Shown: positions 50,198 through 58,789 of the stretch, in pieces
How the letters are laid out: each line of letters opens with the position of its first letter
How positions within the stretch are numbered: position 1 is the first letter of the stretch
Assembly: GCA_910584585.1 (NCBI GenBank)
Contig: CAJUBP010000017.1
Span: 7,394-71,393 of the forward strand
DNA length: 64,000 nt
Source: an uncultured Lachnospiraceae bacterium
GTDB lineage: Bacteria; Bacillota; Clostridia; Lachnospirales; Lachnospiraceae
Direction of reading: 5' to 3'
The notes under the pieces: generated by a model
Database searches by the model: none
Seen by the model: only the letters and a program-made list of their open reading frames with translations
What the model was told of the DNA's origin: nothing
Position numbers and translations under genes: made by a program

Positions 50198-52066
50198 ATG
50201 CCCAAAACACCTGCAATCGGCTACCAAAATTTTGAAGATATCATCACAAAACAGATATTCTATATCGACAAGACTCATTTTATTGAAGAATGGTGGGAGA
50301 ATAAAGATCAGGTAACCTTGATCGCCCGCCCCAGGCGTTTCGGCAAGACGCTGAACATGAGTATGCTGGAACAGTTTTTCTCTGTGGATTATGCAGGCCG
50401 GGGAGAATTGTTTGAGGGGCTGTATATCTGGGAGAAAGAAGATTACCGCAGTCTGCAGGGCAGTTATCCTGTCATCAGCCTTACTTTCGCAAATGTAAAA
50501 GAGATCACTTATGAGAATGCCAAAATAAGAATCGGCCAGATTATTTCTTCCTTGTATGAAAAAAATTCTTTCCTTCTGGACAGCGGGATATTATCAGACG
50601 CGGAGCAGGAATTCTACCGTTCCGTGCGGGCGGATATGCCGGAAGTGGTTGCAACGGCTGCGATACACAAGCTGTCGGAATTCCTGTTCCGCTATTATGG
50701 AAAAAAAGTGATTATCCTTTTGGATGAATATGACACCCCTATGCAGGAGGCATATGTCAGCGGATTCTGGAACGAAATGGTGCAGTTTATACGAAACATG
50801 TTCAACGGGGCCTTTAAAACAAATTCTTATCTGGAACGGGCCGTTCTGACGGGGATCACAAGGGTGGGCAGAGAATCTGTGTTTTCCGATTTGAATAATC
50901 TTGAGACAGTGACGACTACTGCAAATAAATATGCCTGTTCTTTTGGATTTACAGAGGAAGAAGTTTTCCAGTCGCTGGATGAATTTGTTTTATCCGATAA
51001 GAGACAGGAAGTAAAAGCATGGTATGATGGGTTTGCGTTTGGCGCAATGAAAGATATTTATAATCCATGGTCGGTTCTCAATTATCTCAGCCAGAAGAAA
51101 GCGGATACCTACTGGGCAAATACTAGAGCGTGTCTTAAAATTCATTCCCGCCATCTGCATCCCCCACTTAGCGCGATATTTGCGCCAAATTCAGGTTACA
51201 TAGCCCGCTATGCGCCCTTCATTTGGCACAAATCTCCCACTAAGTGGAGAATACATCTGTCAGAAAGCAATTTTAAGACATGCTCTAGTTCCAACAGCCT
51301 GGCAGGGAAATTAATTCAGGAAGGCAGCCGATCTATCAAGCAGGATTTTGAAAACCTTTTGGCAGGCGGCACACTGGTAACAACGATTGACGAACAAATT
51401 GTCTATAACCAGTTAGACAACGATGAACACGCGGTATGGAGCCTTTTGCTTGCCAGCGGTTATTTGAAAGTGGTTTCCTATGAAAGCTTCAAGGCGGATT
51501 ACAGCGCAGGGATCATTTGTGGACCGGAATACGAGCTGGCACTGACAAATCTGGAAGTGAAGCTGATGTTCCGAACCATGGTGCGGGGGTGGTTCGGCCG
51601 TTCCGCGTCAGATTACAATGACTTCATCCGAGCGCTGCTGGCAGGAAATCTGAAAGAAATGAATGCCTGTATGAATCGGATTAGCCTGGAATGCTTCAGC
51701 AGTTTTGATACGGGAAGATTCCCTCAGCCGGAACGCTTTTATCACGGGTTTGTGCTGGGACTTATGGCGTCGCTGCAAGATCGGTATTTGATTACTTCTA
51801 ATCGGGAAAGCGGTTTTGGAAGATATGATGTTATGTTAGAGCCGCGGACCGGAGAATACGATGGAATTCTGATGGAATTTAAGATTTGCGATCCCCAGGA
51901 AGAAGCCGGTCTGCCAGAAACCGTGAAGGCTGCCCTTGCCCAGATTGAAGAGAAACAATATGATACAGTTTTAATTCAGAAAAATATTCCGAGGGATCAT
52001 ATCCGCAAATACGGGGTTGCCTTTGCAGGGAAAAAAGTTCTGATTGGGGAACAGGACTCTGTATAA
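50198..52066 (+). CDS. AAA-ATPase-like / PD-(D/E)XK nuclease-like protein, copy 2, with in-frame insertion
   Basis: The ATG at 50198 has GAAAGGAGAACG just before it; the ATG at 50159 lacks a site. The 622-residue protein matches copy 1 (12399-14102) over its whole length: P-loop RPRRFGKTLNMSML, Walker B VIILLDEYDTPMQEAY, and nuclease-like SGFGRYDVMLEPR and GILMEFKICD. It has 54 extra residues (about 310-363) starting RACLKIHSRHL, where copy 1 reads directly WANTSSNSL. These come from a MITE-like DNA insertion of exactly 162 bp, which keeps the frame. Function of the family is unknown; whether the inserted protein folds is open. Confidence 0.85.
   Translation: MPKTPAIGYQNFEDIITKQIFYIDKTHFIEEWWENKDQVTLIARPRRFGKTLNMSMLEQFFSVDYAGRGELFEGLYIWEKEDYRSLQGSYPVISLTFANVKEITYENAKIRIGQIISSLYEKNSFLLDSGILSDAEQEFYRSVRADMPEVVATAAIHKLSEFLFRYYGKKVIILLDEYDTPMQEAYVSGFWNEMVQFIRNMFNGAFKTNSYLERAVLTGITRVGRESVFSDLNNLETVTTTANKYACSFGFTEEEVFQSLDEFVLSDKRQEVKAWYDGFAFGAMKDIYNPWSVLNYLSQKKADTYWANTRACLKIHSRHLHPPLSAIFAPNSGYIARYAPFIWHKSPTKWRIHLSESNFKTCSSSNSLAGKLIQEGSRSIKQDFENLLAGGTLVTTIDEQIVYNQLDNDEHAVWSLLLASGYLKVVSYESFKADYSAGIICGPEYELALTNLEVKLMFRTMVRGWFGRSASDYNDFIRALLAGNLKEMNACMNRISLECFSSFDTGRFPQPERFYHGFVLGLMASLQDRYLITSNRESGFGRYDVMLEPRTGEYDGILMEFKICDPQEEAGLPETVKAALAQIEEKQYDTVLIQKNIPRDHIRKYGVAFAGKKVLIGEQDSV
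51123..51288 (+). mobile_element. MITE-like element inserted in frame in the AAA/PD-(D/E)XK gene
   Basis: Sixteen-bp terminal inverted repeats (AGCGTGTCTTAAAATT at 51127-51142 and its near-complement at 51269-51284) are flanked by CTAG on both sides (51123-51126, 51285-51288), a likely target-site duplication. Inner arms also pair (CCCCACTTAG with CTAAGTGGAG, TTTGCGCCAAAT with ATTTGGCACAAA), so the element can fold into a long hairpin. It has no transposase. Solitary ends lie at 5637 and 41430. Confidence 0.85.
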
Positions 52067-52088
52067 AATTCAGCATGTGACGCCAACC

Positions 52089-52130
52089 GCCGGCAGCATT
52101 TCAGCGGAAAATTGCTGCCGGCAGCTGTTT
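52089..52130. terminator. Bidirectional terminator between convergent genes
   Basis: GCCGGCAGCA (52089-52098) pairs perfectly with TGCTGCCGGC (52113-52122), followed by CTGTTTTATT. It lies in the 63-bp gap between the AAA/PD-(D/E)XK gene and the Uma2-like gene. Confidence 0.8.
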
Positions 52131-52684
52131 TATTCCAGCCCGGCAAAAATATCGCCCAGGGTCATTGTAATATGAGGAAATTCTCTCAAACAGATTTCCG
52201 TTTCGGCGTTATACTCATCCTCATCCTGTTCATTTTGGAGCATATAACTTTGTTCTAAGATATAGTTTCCATCCCTCAGATAATAGATTTCCACAGAACC
52301 CTGAGGCGAGACAATCCAATATTCCGAGACTCCTGCTTTTTCATAGATGTCTTTTTTCTCTGTTCTGTCTCGTTTTGCCGTAGAAGGGCTTAAAATTTCC
52401 GCAATAAATTTGGGGAGGCCGCTGTAAGAACTTCCCTTTAACTGTTTGCGGTCACAAATAATCATAAGATCCGGGCATAAATAATCGTCATTTTTATCCA
52501 GATGGTATTTAAAATCCAGGTTTCCCATAAACACCAGACAAAGGCTGTTTTCCAAGCCATAGGATATTCTTTTATTAATATTGTTGCTGATAATTCCATG
52601 GCGGTAGTTAGGCGCAGGAGACATGTTATAAAGCACGCCATTTATTTTTTCCGTTCGTTTGTGTTCCTGTTCCGCTAATCTCAT
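52130..52684 (-). CDS. Uma2-family (DUF820) PD-(D/E)XK endonuclease-like protein
   Basis: The ATG at 52684 has AGGAGGAT upstream; the longer frame to 52873 passes the promoter and is rejected. The 184-residue protein has the expected Uma2 length and motifs: NGVLYNMSPAPNYRHG, CPDLMIICD with the core Asp, PKFIAEILSPSTAKRDR with the Glu, and KKDIYEKAGVSEYWIV. Uma2 proteins are numerous in cyanobacteria and present in Firmicutes; their function is unsettled. It is next to the AAA/PD-(D/E)XK gene, which has an unrelated nuclease-like domain. Confidence 0.85.
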   Translation of the reverse strand: MRLAEQEHKRTEKINGVLYNMSPAPNYRHGIISNNINKRISYGLENSLCLVFMGNLDFKYHLDKNDDYLCPDLMIICDRKQLKGSSYSGLPKFIAEILSPSTAKRDRTEKKDIYEKAGVSEYWIVSPQGSVEIYYLRDGNYILEQSYMLQNEQDEDEYNAETEICLREFPHITMTLGDIFAGLE

Positions 52685-52735
52685 TTCATCATATCCTCCT
52701 GAAAACAAAATTTTTGCAGCGTTTCGTATAGCAAT

Positions 52736-52765
52736 AGTATAACATGGTTTTCGGGTATACATCAA
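52736..52765 (-). promoter_or_regulatory. Promoter of the Uma2-like gene
   Basis: On the minus strand TTGATG (52765-52760), 18-nt spacer, TATACT (52741-52736), about 52 nt before the start at 52684. This places the longer upstream frame outside the transcript. Confidence 0.7.
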
Positions 52766-52994
52766 CGCTATAGCGCTTAATTGATATTTCGGTATGCAGA
52801 CAATGTTACTTTTTTGAATTGTCTCGAATGCTGCGCGCATTCTGCGGCCGAAAATTTCATTTTCATCCTTCATATCATAATTTCAAAAAATCTTAATAAA
52901 TTTCCCCCGCATAACTTAACATTCGGCTGTTATACTATAACCAACCAGATCATGGCCGGCAACAGGGAATTTCTGCACGCCGATCGTCGGAATC

Positions 52995-53023
52995 TTGCCA
53001 TATGACTTTTTGCAGGTTATAAT
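52995..53023 (+). promoter_or_regulatory. Promoter of the PhoB-like regulator / kinase operon
   Basis: TTGCCA (52995-53000), 17-nt spacer, TATAAT (53018-53023), 40 nt before the ATG at 53064. The rest of the 379-bp gap (52685-53063) holds the divergent Uma2 promoter and nothing else I can identify. Confidence 0.75.
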
Positions 53024-53063
53024 GAAAAAGCGGTAATTCCGACGATAAAACGAGGTGAGAGAA

Positions 53064-53759
53064 ATGAAAAGTATTCTGGTTTGTGACGACGACAGGGAAA
53101 TTGTGGACGCAATTGAGATTTATCTGCAGCAGGAAGGCTATCGTATTCTGAAAGCCTACGACGGAGAACAGGCGCTGCAGGTTCTGAAAGAAAACGAGGT
53201 GCACCTTCTGATTCTGGATGTAATGATGCCAAAGTTAGACGGGATCCGGGCCACATTGAAGATCCGGGAGGAAAGCAGCATTCCCATCATTATTCTGTCT
53301 GCTAAGTCCGAAGACGCGGACAAGATTCTGGGGCTGAATATCGGAGCGGACGATTATGTGACCAAGCCTTTTAATCCCCTGGAACTGGTGGCCAGGGTCA
53401 AGTCCCAGCTTCGCCGCTACACTCAGCTTGGCAATGCGGCGGAGAGCAGCAAACGGGTGTACCAGGTGGGTGGATTGATGATCAATGACGATCTGAAAGA
53501 AGTCACGGTGGACGACGCCCCGGTGAAGCTTACGCCCATTGAATACAATATTCTGCTGCTGCTGGTGAAAAATCAGGGAAAAGTTTTTTCTATTAACCAG
53601 ATATATGAAAGCATATGGAACGAGGATGCCATCGGCGCGGACAATACGGTGGCCGTACATATCCGCCACATCAGGGAGAAAATAGAAATCAATCCCAAAG
53701 AGCCCAGATATCTGAAAGTGGTCTGGGGTGTAGGCTATAAAATAGAAAAATCAAAGTAA
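53064..53759 (+). CDS. OmpR/PhoB-family response regulator
   Basis: The ATG at 53064 has CGAGGTGAGAGAA before it. The 231-residue protein has a receiver domain (1-115) with acidic residues in VCDDDRE, phospho-acceptor Asp52 in LILDVMMPKLDG and Lys in YVTKPFNPLEL. The C-terminal winged-helix domain (about 132-230) contains LTPIEYNILLLLVKNQGKVF and VAVHIRHIREKIE. It is followed 21 bp later by its sensor kinase. Confidence 0.95.
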   Translation: MKSILVCDDDREIVDAIEIYLQQEGYRILKAYDGEQALQVLKENEVHLLILDVMMPKLDGIRATLKIREESSIPIIILSAKSEDADKILGLNIGADDYVTKPFNPLELVARVKSQLRRYTQLGNAAESSKRVYQVGGLMINDDLKEVTVDDAPVKLTPIEYNILLLLVKNQGKVFSINQIYESIWNEDAIGADNTVAVHIRHIREKIEINPKEPRYLKVVWGVGYKIEKSK

Positions 53760-53780
53760 TAGAATGAAAGCGGTGGTAAA

Positions 53781-56573
53781 GTGGCAAAGACTCGATATTC
53801 TGCCGGTCTGAAAATTATTGCGGCTGCAGCGCAGCTTGTGTTTTTTGTGACGCTGGTGCTGTCTGTGATTATGCTGACCGTGCTGTTTCAGAAAGATATC
53901 CTGGATTTTGGGGATTTGAAAAATACATCCTTTGAATCCTCCAGATATTTCTCTTCAAAGTTTCAGAGTTCGGTCGAAGAAATTTTAAACTTCATTAATT
54001 TAAGGAAAAAGTTTGAAACGGACGGAAGTTATGATACGGAAAAAGAAGTGTCAATCTGGAGTTATTACAACAATCAGGAAATCACCGGCCGCCCGAGACA
54101 AAGCAAAGACGGAAAACGTCTGCGGTATTATCTGGGGGATTTGTCGGAATGGTCGCGGGATTATCGGACGGCGTCCTATGATTTTGCGTCGGAATATACC
54201 ATAGACCAGGGAATCCACTTAAAACAGAATGTGTACAAAGACGGCGTTTCTATTTTGAGCGGGGAAAAGACCATCTCTTCCCTGGAAGAAATGACTACGG
54301 AACTGCAGGAGATTGTTGTACAGAATGTGGAGCATTATTACGGCGGTTCTTACAGTGTTATGGGAATTCAGGAAGGAAGAGAATATTCAGAGACAACCGT
54401 GGATTCAGACAAGGATTTCCAGGAAGATGCCGGGGAAGGCAGCGGCGCGTCCCCTGCTGCTGAAACGGAAGAGGACACGGGCGCGGAAGATTTGCAGGAA
54501 CTCAGCGCCGAAGAAGAGGAATCTTCCGATGAAGCAGAGTTGGCTTCCATTGTTCAAAAAGTCCGAAACGGCAAATTATATGATTTGGACGGAGAAGAAC
54601 TGGTTCTGCTTCTGGAAAGTATGAATATGCCGAATCTGAATATCGCTGTCAATTATGAATTTATCGAAGAAGACTATCTTCCGGTGGAAGGCGGAGGAAT
54701 CTGGGATAATTTCATGAAAGGAGACTATTCCATGAGCCGGATGTGCAGCGCGTACGCGGCTCTGGAATACACCCTTACCAATATCGGCGGGGAACTTAAT
54801 CAGTATAAGAGATGCCTGAATCTGTATAATTTATCAGAAAATGGAACCAATGTGTCTTATTGGATCAGCAAGGGAAATGAAGATGCCATATACACTAATA
54901 TCAAAGAACCGCTGAATATGGGGTTTGCCGAGTATGGAGCTGCCAAAGGAAAATATGTGTACTATCGGGAAAATGATATTCGGCTGGAGACAAATGTAAA
55001 TGGCATGGAAGATGTATTCTACAGTTCTCTGGAGCCGAAATACGGAGGAAAAGGCAATGTTCTTTTTGTCTGCGTAGACACAGCTTTTCCCAATGAAGAT
55101 GAGTTCAAAAAAGCAAAAGAAGAGTTTACGGGGCTGCGGCCCTGGATTTTTATCAGCCTGATGGGCGTGGCAGTCAGTCTTGTGATTTGCCTGGTCTGCC
55201 TGATTTACCTGAGCATGGCTGCGGGAAGACGGGACGGGGAAGAGAAGGTGTATCTGAATCTCTTTGATCGGCTGCCCACGGAGATGTTATATATTCTGGT
55301 AATTTTTTCAGGAATCGTCAGTTTTCTTTTGTTCGGATGGATCTTTTACCAGTTCAGCAGTGAAGAACTGGCAGCGTTGATGATGGTGTCCGGGGTAGTG
55401 TCTTTTTTCAGCGCGGCGGTATTTTCTATCTGTTATCTGAGCTTTGTGCGGAGGATTCGCGGCGGGGTTCTATGGAAGAGGAGTATTCTGCGCTGGTTTG
55501 TGCGGGGATTCGGGCTTTTGTTTATCACCAGGAAATCCTCTTCTAAGATGCTGATATTGTTTGGAATTCATTTGGTGATCTGCTTCGGGCTTTTGTCCGG
55601 GCTGCGGAGCAGTTTATATAATGATTTATATGATGACAATACGCTGATTCTGCTTGAGGCGGCATTTGTGCTGATTTCCTGCGTGGAGGCGGTGTTGATT
55701 CTGCGGGAGGGCGCGCAGCGCAACAAAGTAATGGAAGGCATCCGCAGGATTTCCGGCGGGGATCTGGAATATAAAATCGCTTTAGATGAGCTGCGAGGGG
55801 ATAATAAATGCGTAGCGGAGGCGGTGAATGCCATTGGAGACGGCCTGTTTCACGCGGTGGATGACAGTGTGAGGAACGAACATCTGAAGACCGATTTGAT
55901 TACCAATGTTTCCCATGACATTAAGACGCCCCTGACATCCATTATCAATTATGTAGATTTGCTGAAAAGAGAGGAACTTCCGAATGAGCGGGCGCGGGGG
56001 TATATTGCGGTGCTGGACAGTAAATCCCAGCGGTTAAAACAGCTGACGGAAGATTTGGTGGAAGCGTCTAAGGTCAGTTCCGGAAATATCAAGCTGGAAA
56101 TGGAGCGGATTAATCTGGTGGAGCTGGTCCATCAGACGGAAGGGGAGTTCGACGAGCGGTTTGAGGCCAGAAATCTTACTGTGGTCAATAAGCTGCCCCG
56201 AGAACCGGTGGTTATTCTGGCGGACGGCAGGCGGATCTGGCGGGTATTAGAAAATGTTTACAGCAACGTGGCGAAATACGCCATGGAACATACCCGGGTC
56301 TATGTGGACATGGAGGCAGACGGCAGCCAGGTCAGATTTTCTATCAAAAATATTTCTGAAAATCCTCTGAATATCCAGGCGGAAGAATTGACGGAACGGT
56401 TTATCCGGGGAGACATTTCCCGAAGCACGGAAGGCAGCGGCCTTGGGCTGTCCATCGCCAAGAGTCTTACGGAGCTGATGAACGGAGACTTTGAAATTTA
56501 TCTGGACGGAGATTTATTTAAGGTTACAATCTGTTTTTCCCAGGAGCCGGAGATTTTCAAACTTCCGGAATAG
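53781..56573 (+). CDS. Large sensor histidine kinase with acidic extracytoplasmic domain
   Basis: The protein has 930 residues from a GTG with AAGCGGTGG before it. A first helix (about 13-34) is followed by an extracytoplasmic domain of about 420 residues, which includes an acidic Ser/Glu stretch (about 210-255, e.g. AEEEESSDEAEL). Six or so more helices follow (about 455-650), then a HAMP-like linker, HisKA with His712 in VSHDIKTPLTSI, N box VLENVYSNVAKYA, and G boxes GSGLGLSIAKSL. The extra membrane helices between sensor and kinase are unusual. The ligand is unknown. Its partner is the PhoB-like regulator upstream. Confidence 0.93.
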   Translation: MAKTRYSAGLKIIAAAAQLVFFVTLVLSVIMLTVLFQKDILDFGDLKNTSFESSRYFSSKFQSSVEEILNFINLRKKFETDGSYDTEKEVSIWSYYNNQEITGRPRQSKDGKRLRYYLGDLSEWSRDYRTASYDFASEYTIDQGIHLKQNVYKDGVSILSGEKTISSLEEMTTELQEIVVQNVEHYYGGSYSVMGIQEGREYSETTVDSDKDFQEDAGEGSGASPAAETEEDTGAEDLQELSAEEEESSDEAELASIVQKVRNGKLYDLDGEELVLLLESMNMPNLNIAVNYEFIEEDYLPVEGGGIWDNFMKGDYSMSRMCSAYAALEYTLTNIGGELNQYKRCLNLYNLSENGTNVSYWISKGNEDAIYTNIKEPLNMGFAEYGAAKGKYVYYRENDIRLETNVNGMEDVFYSSLEPKYGGKGNVLFVCVDTAFPNEDEFKKAKEEFTGLRPWIFISLMGVAVSLVICLVCLIYLSMAAGRRDGEEKVYLNLFDRLPTEMLYILVIFSGIVSFLLFGWIFYQFSSEELAALMMVSGVVSFFSAAVFSICYLSFVRRIRGGVLWKRSILRWFVRGFGLLFITRKSSSKMLILFGIHLVICFGLLSGLRSSLYNDLYDDNTLILLEAAFVLISCVEAVLILREGAQRNKVMEGIRRISGGDLEYKIALDELRGDNKCVAEAVNAIGDGLFHAVDDSVRNEHLKTDLITNVSHDIKTPLTSIINYVDLLKREELPNERARGYIAVLDSKSQRLKQLTEDLVEASKVSSGNIKLEMERINLVELVHQTEGEFDERFEARNLTVVNKLPREPVVILADGRRIWRVLENVYSNVAKYAMEHTRVYVDMEADGSQVRFSIKNISENPLNIQAEELTERFIRGDISRSTEGSGLGLSIAKSLTELMNGDFEIYLDGDLFKVTICFSQEPEIFKLPE

Positions 56574-56650
56574 GAAGGATAAAAGTGATCTCCGGGATTG
56601 ATTGCGGCAGCTCTCCGATTTTCAAACTTCCGGAATATGTTGGATAAAAG
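56552..56650 (+). repeat. Duplicated 3' end of the sensor kinase gene
   Basis: The stretch GATTTTCAAACTTCCGGAAT followed by GGATAAAAG occurs at 56552-56585 and again at 56617-56650, a 65-bp period with 5 mismatches in 34 nt. The first copy holds the kinase stop codon. Confidence 0.75.
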
Positions 56651-56699
56651 GCGGCAAAATTTTTGCGAAAAACCGGGTTTGGAAAAAGGGAAATTTTTA

Positions 56700-56728
56700 T
56701 TGCAGTAACGAACAAAAGGCTCTATAAT
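56700..56728 (+). promoter_or_regulatory. Promoter of the hybrid kinase gene
   Basis: TTGCAG (56700-56705), 17-nt spacer, TATAAT (56723-56728), 79 nt before the ATG. Confidence 0.75.
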
Positions 56729-56806
56729 AAGAATATCTATATATTTTCGTGATAAACAGCGCAAAATGCGGCGGATTTTCCGCATTTTAAGAGGAATGGT
56801 GGGATT

Positions 56807-58729
56807 ATGAGAAAAAGAAGCCAGTTAGAACGGGTGCTGGATAGTATAACAGGAGCCTCTATTTTCGTTACTGCTCAGGGCAGCCATGAGATATTATACG
56901 CCAATGAACGGGTGAAAAAGATGAAGCATTCCATTCAACCGGGAGATATCTGTGAAGAGGTTTGGAAATGCGATTGCAAACATTGTCCTGCCTGCAGCAT
57001 GGAGGGAGAAGAGAGCCGTACTATCACCAGTTATGATGTGCCTTTCGGAAAATTTGTGGATATCAGCGCTGTGGAGGTAATGTGGGAGGATAAAATCCCG
57101 GCCCATGTGATATCTGTCTGCAGCCATGCAATAGAAAAAATGGATCAGGGGACGGAACTGAGACGGATGCAGATGCAGGTCGCCCTCTCCCAGATTTATA
57201 CGATGGTCATATCTGTGAACCTGACGAAAAACACATATTTTATGGTGGAATATGTTGATTTTGACAGTCACTGCGCGCCGATTTCCGGCAGATATGATGA
57301 TTTGGTTGCTGCGGGGGCAGCCAGCATGCACCCGGATTACAGAGGGGATTTTCTGAAAAAGTTCAGCAGGGACAGTCTGCTGGAATTATATGCTTCGGGA
57401 GAAAATTCCAGATATATGGCTCACAGGCAGATGGGGGATGACGGGAAATATCATTGGACCGATACCCATGTAATCCGCGTAGAGAACCCCTACGGCGATG
57501 ATGTGATGCAGATTTCCCTGAGCCGGAATATTGACGAGCGCAAGAAAATGGAAGAACAGATGAAGACAGCCCTGGAAGCGGCAAAGCGGGCAAACCGGGC
57601 CAAGACGGATTTTATCTCCCGAATGTCCCACGATATCCGCACGCCCATCAACGCCATTATGGGGATGTCAAATATTGCTTCCACGAACTTGAGAAACCCG
57701 GAAAAAGTGCGGGACTGTCTGGATAAAATGGGACTTTCCACCCGCTTTCTGCTGTCTAAGATCAACGATATTCTGGATATGTCCAAATTAGAAAGCGGAA
57801 AGCTTGCCATTGCGGAGAAGAAATTCCAATTCCGGGAATTGATACAGGAACTGAAAGAAATGATCTTTCTTCAGACGGAAGAGAAGAACCAGAAGCTGGA
57901 GATCTCTGTTGATGACAGTGTGGCGGAGGCATATTTGGGAGATGATCTGCGCCTGAATCAGATTCTTTTTAACCTGTTAAGCAATGCTGTTTCCTATACG
58001 CTGGAAGGCGGAAGCATTTCCCTGAAGGCAGAACAGATCTCAGGGCGGGGAGAGGAAGCTTGGCTTAGAATTACCGTTGCGGATAACGGAATTGGCATGA
58101 GCGAAGAATTTCAAAAGGTATTGTTTGAACCCTTTGAACAGGAATGCGCCACGGAAGGGCGGGTCTTTGAGGGCAGCGGCCTTGGACTTCCCATTACCAG
58201 AAGCCTGGTGCAGCTAATGGGCGGGACCATACGTTTTGAGAGTAAGCGGCACAAAGGAACCACCTTCGTGGTGGAGCTGCCATTTAAATTGTTAAAAACA
58301 GAAGAGAAAGAAGAGGCCCCGGAAGAAGAATACGACTTTTCCCAGGTGTTCCAGGGGCAGCGTGTGCTGGTAGTGGAAGACAATGAGATTAATCTGGAAA
58401 TAGTGCAGACTTTTTTAGAGAGCTGGAATCTGCAGGTGGACGCAGCGGAAAATGGATTGATTGCGGTGGAGAAGTTTAAGAATTCCCAGCCGGGATGGTA
58501 TCAATTGGTATTGATGGACATCCGCATGCCGGTGATGGACGGGCTGACCGCCACCAGAGAGATACGGGCGCTGGACCGGGCGGACGCCGGAACGGTGCCG
58601 ATTATGGCGCTGACAGCCAATGTGTCCCCGGGGGACAGCCAGCACGCCAAGAAGATCGGAATGAACGAGTATCTGACGAAACCGGTAGAGATGAAGCTTC
58701 TGCATCGGAAAATCAAAGAATTTATTTGA
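56807..58729 (+). CDS. Hybrid histidine kinase with C-terminal receiver domain
   Basis: The protein has 640 residues. A soluble N-terminal sensor (about 15-250) holds a Cys/His cluster (CEEVWKCDCKHCPACS, about 45-60) that may bind metal or a cofactor, then a PAS-like fold. HisKA has His275 in MSHDIRTPINAIM. The ATPase domain has NQILFNLLSNAVSY, ADNGIGM and GSGLGLPITRSL. The receiver domain has VVEDNEINLE and phospho-acceptor Asp571 in LMDIRMPVMDG. No membrane helix is seen, so it senses a cytoplasmic signal. No partner output regulator is adjacent. Confidence 0.93.
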   Translation: MRKRSQLERVLDSITGASIFVTAQGSHEILYANERVKKMKHSIQPGDICEEVWKCDCKHCPACSMEGEESRTITSYDVPFGKFVDISAVEVMWEDKIPAHVISVCSHAIEKMDQGTELRRMQMQVALSQIYTMVISVNLTKNTYFMVEYVDFDSHCAPISGRYDDLVAAGAASMHPDYRGDFLKKFSRDSLLELYASGENSRYMAHRQMGDDGKYHWTDTHVIRVENPYGDDVMQISLSRNIDERKKMEEQMKTALEAAKRANRAKTDFISRMSHDIRTPINAIMGMSNIASTNLRNPEKVRDCLDKMGLSTRFLLSKINDILDMSKLESGKLAIAEKKFQFRELIQELKEMIFLQTEEKNQKLEISVDDSVAEAYLGDDLRLNQILFNLLSNAVSYTLEGGSISLKAEQISGRGEEAWLRITVADNGIGMSEEFQKVLFEPFEQECATEGRVFEGSGLGLPITRSLVQLMGGTIRFESKRHKGTTFVVELPFKLLKTEEKEEAPEEEYDFSQVFQGQRVLVVEDNEINLEIVQTFLESWNLQVDAAENGLIAVEKFKNSQPGWYQLVLMDIRMPVMDGLTATREIRALDRADAGTVPIMALTANVSPGDSQHAKKIGMNEYLTKPVEMKLLHRKIKEFI

Positions 58730-58789
58730 CAGAAGTGCTATAATTAGAGCAGATAGAATATTAATTGACAGAAAACAGGAGGAAATCAC

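Noticed and set aside
52685..52873. N-terminal extension of the Uma2-like gene
   Set aside because: It would read through the promoter boxes at 52736-52765, and the inner ATG has a strong AGGAGG site.
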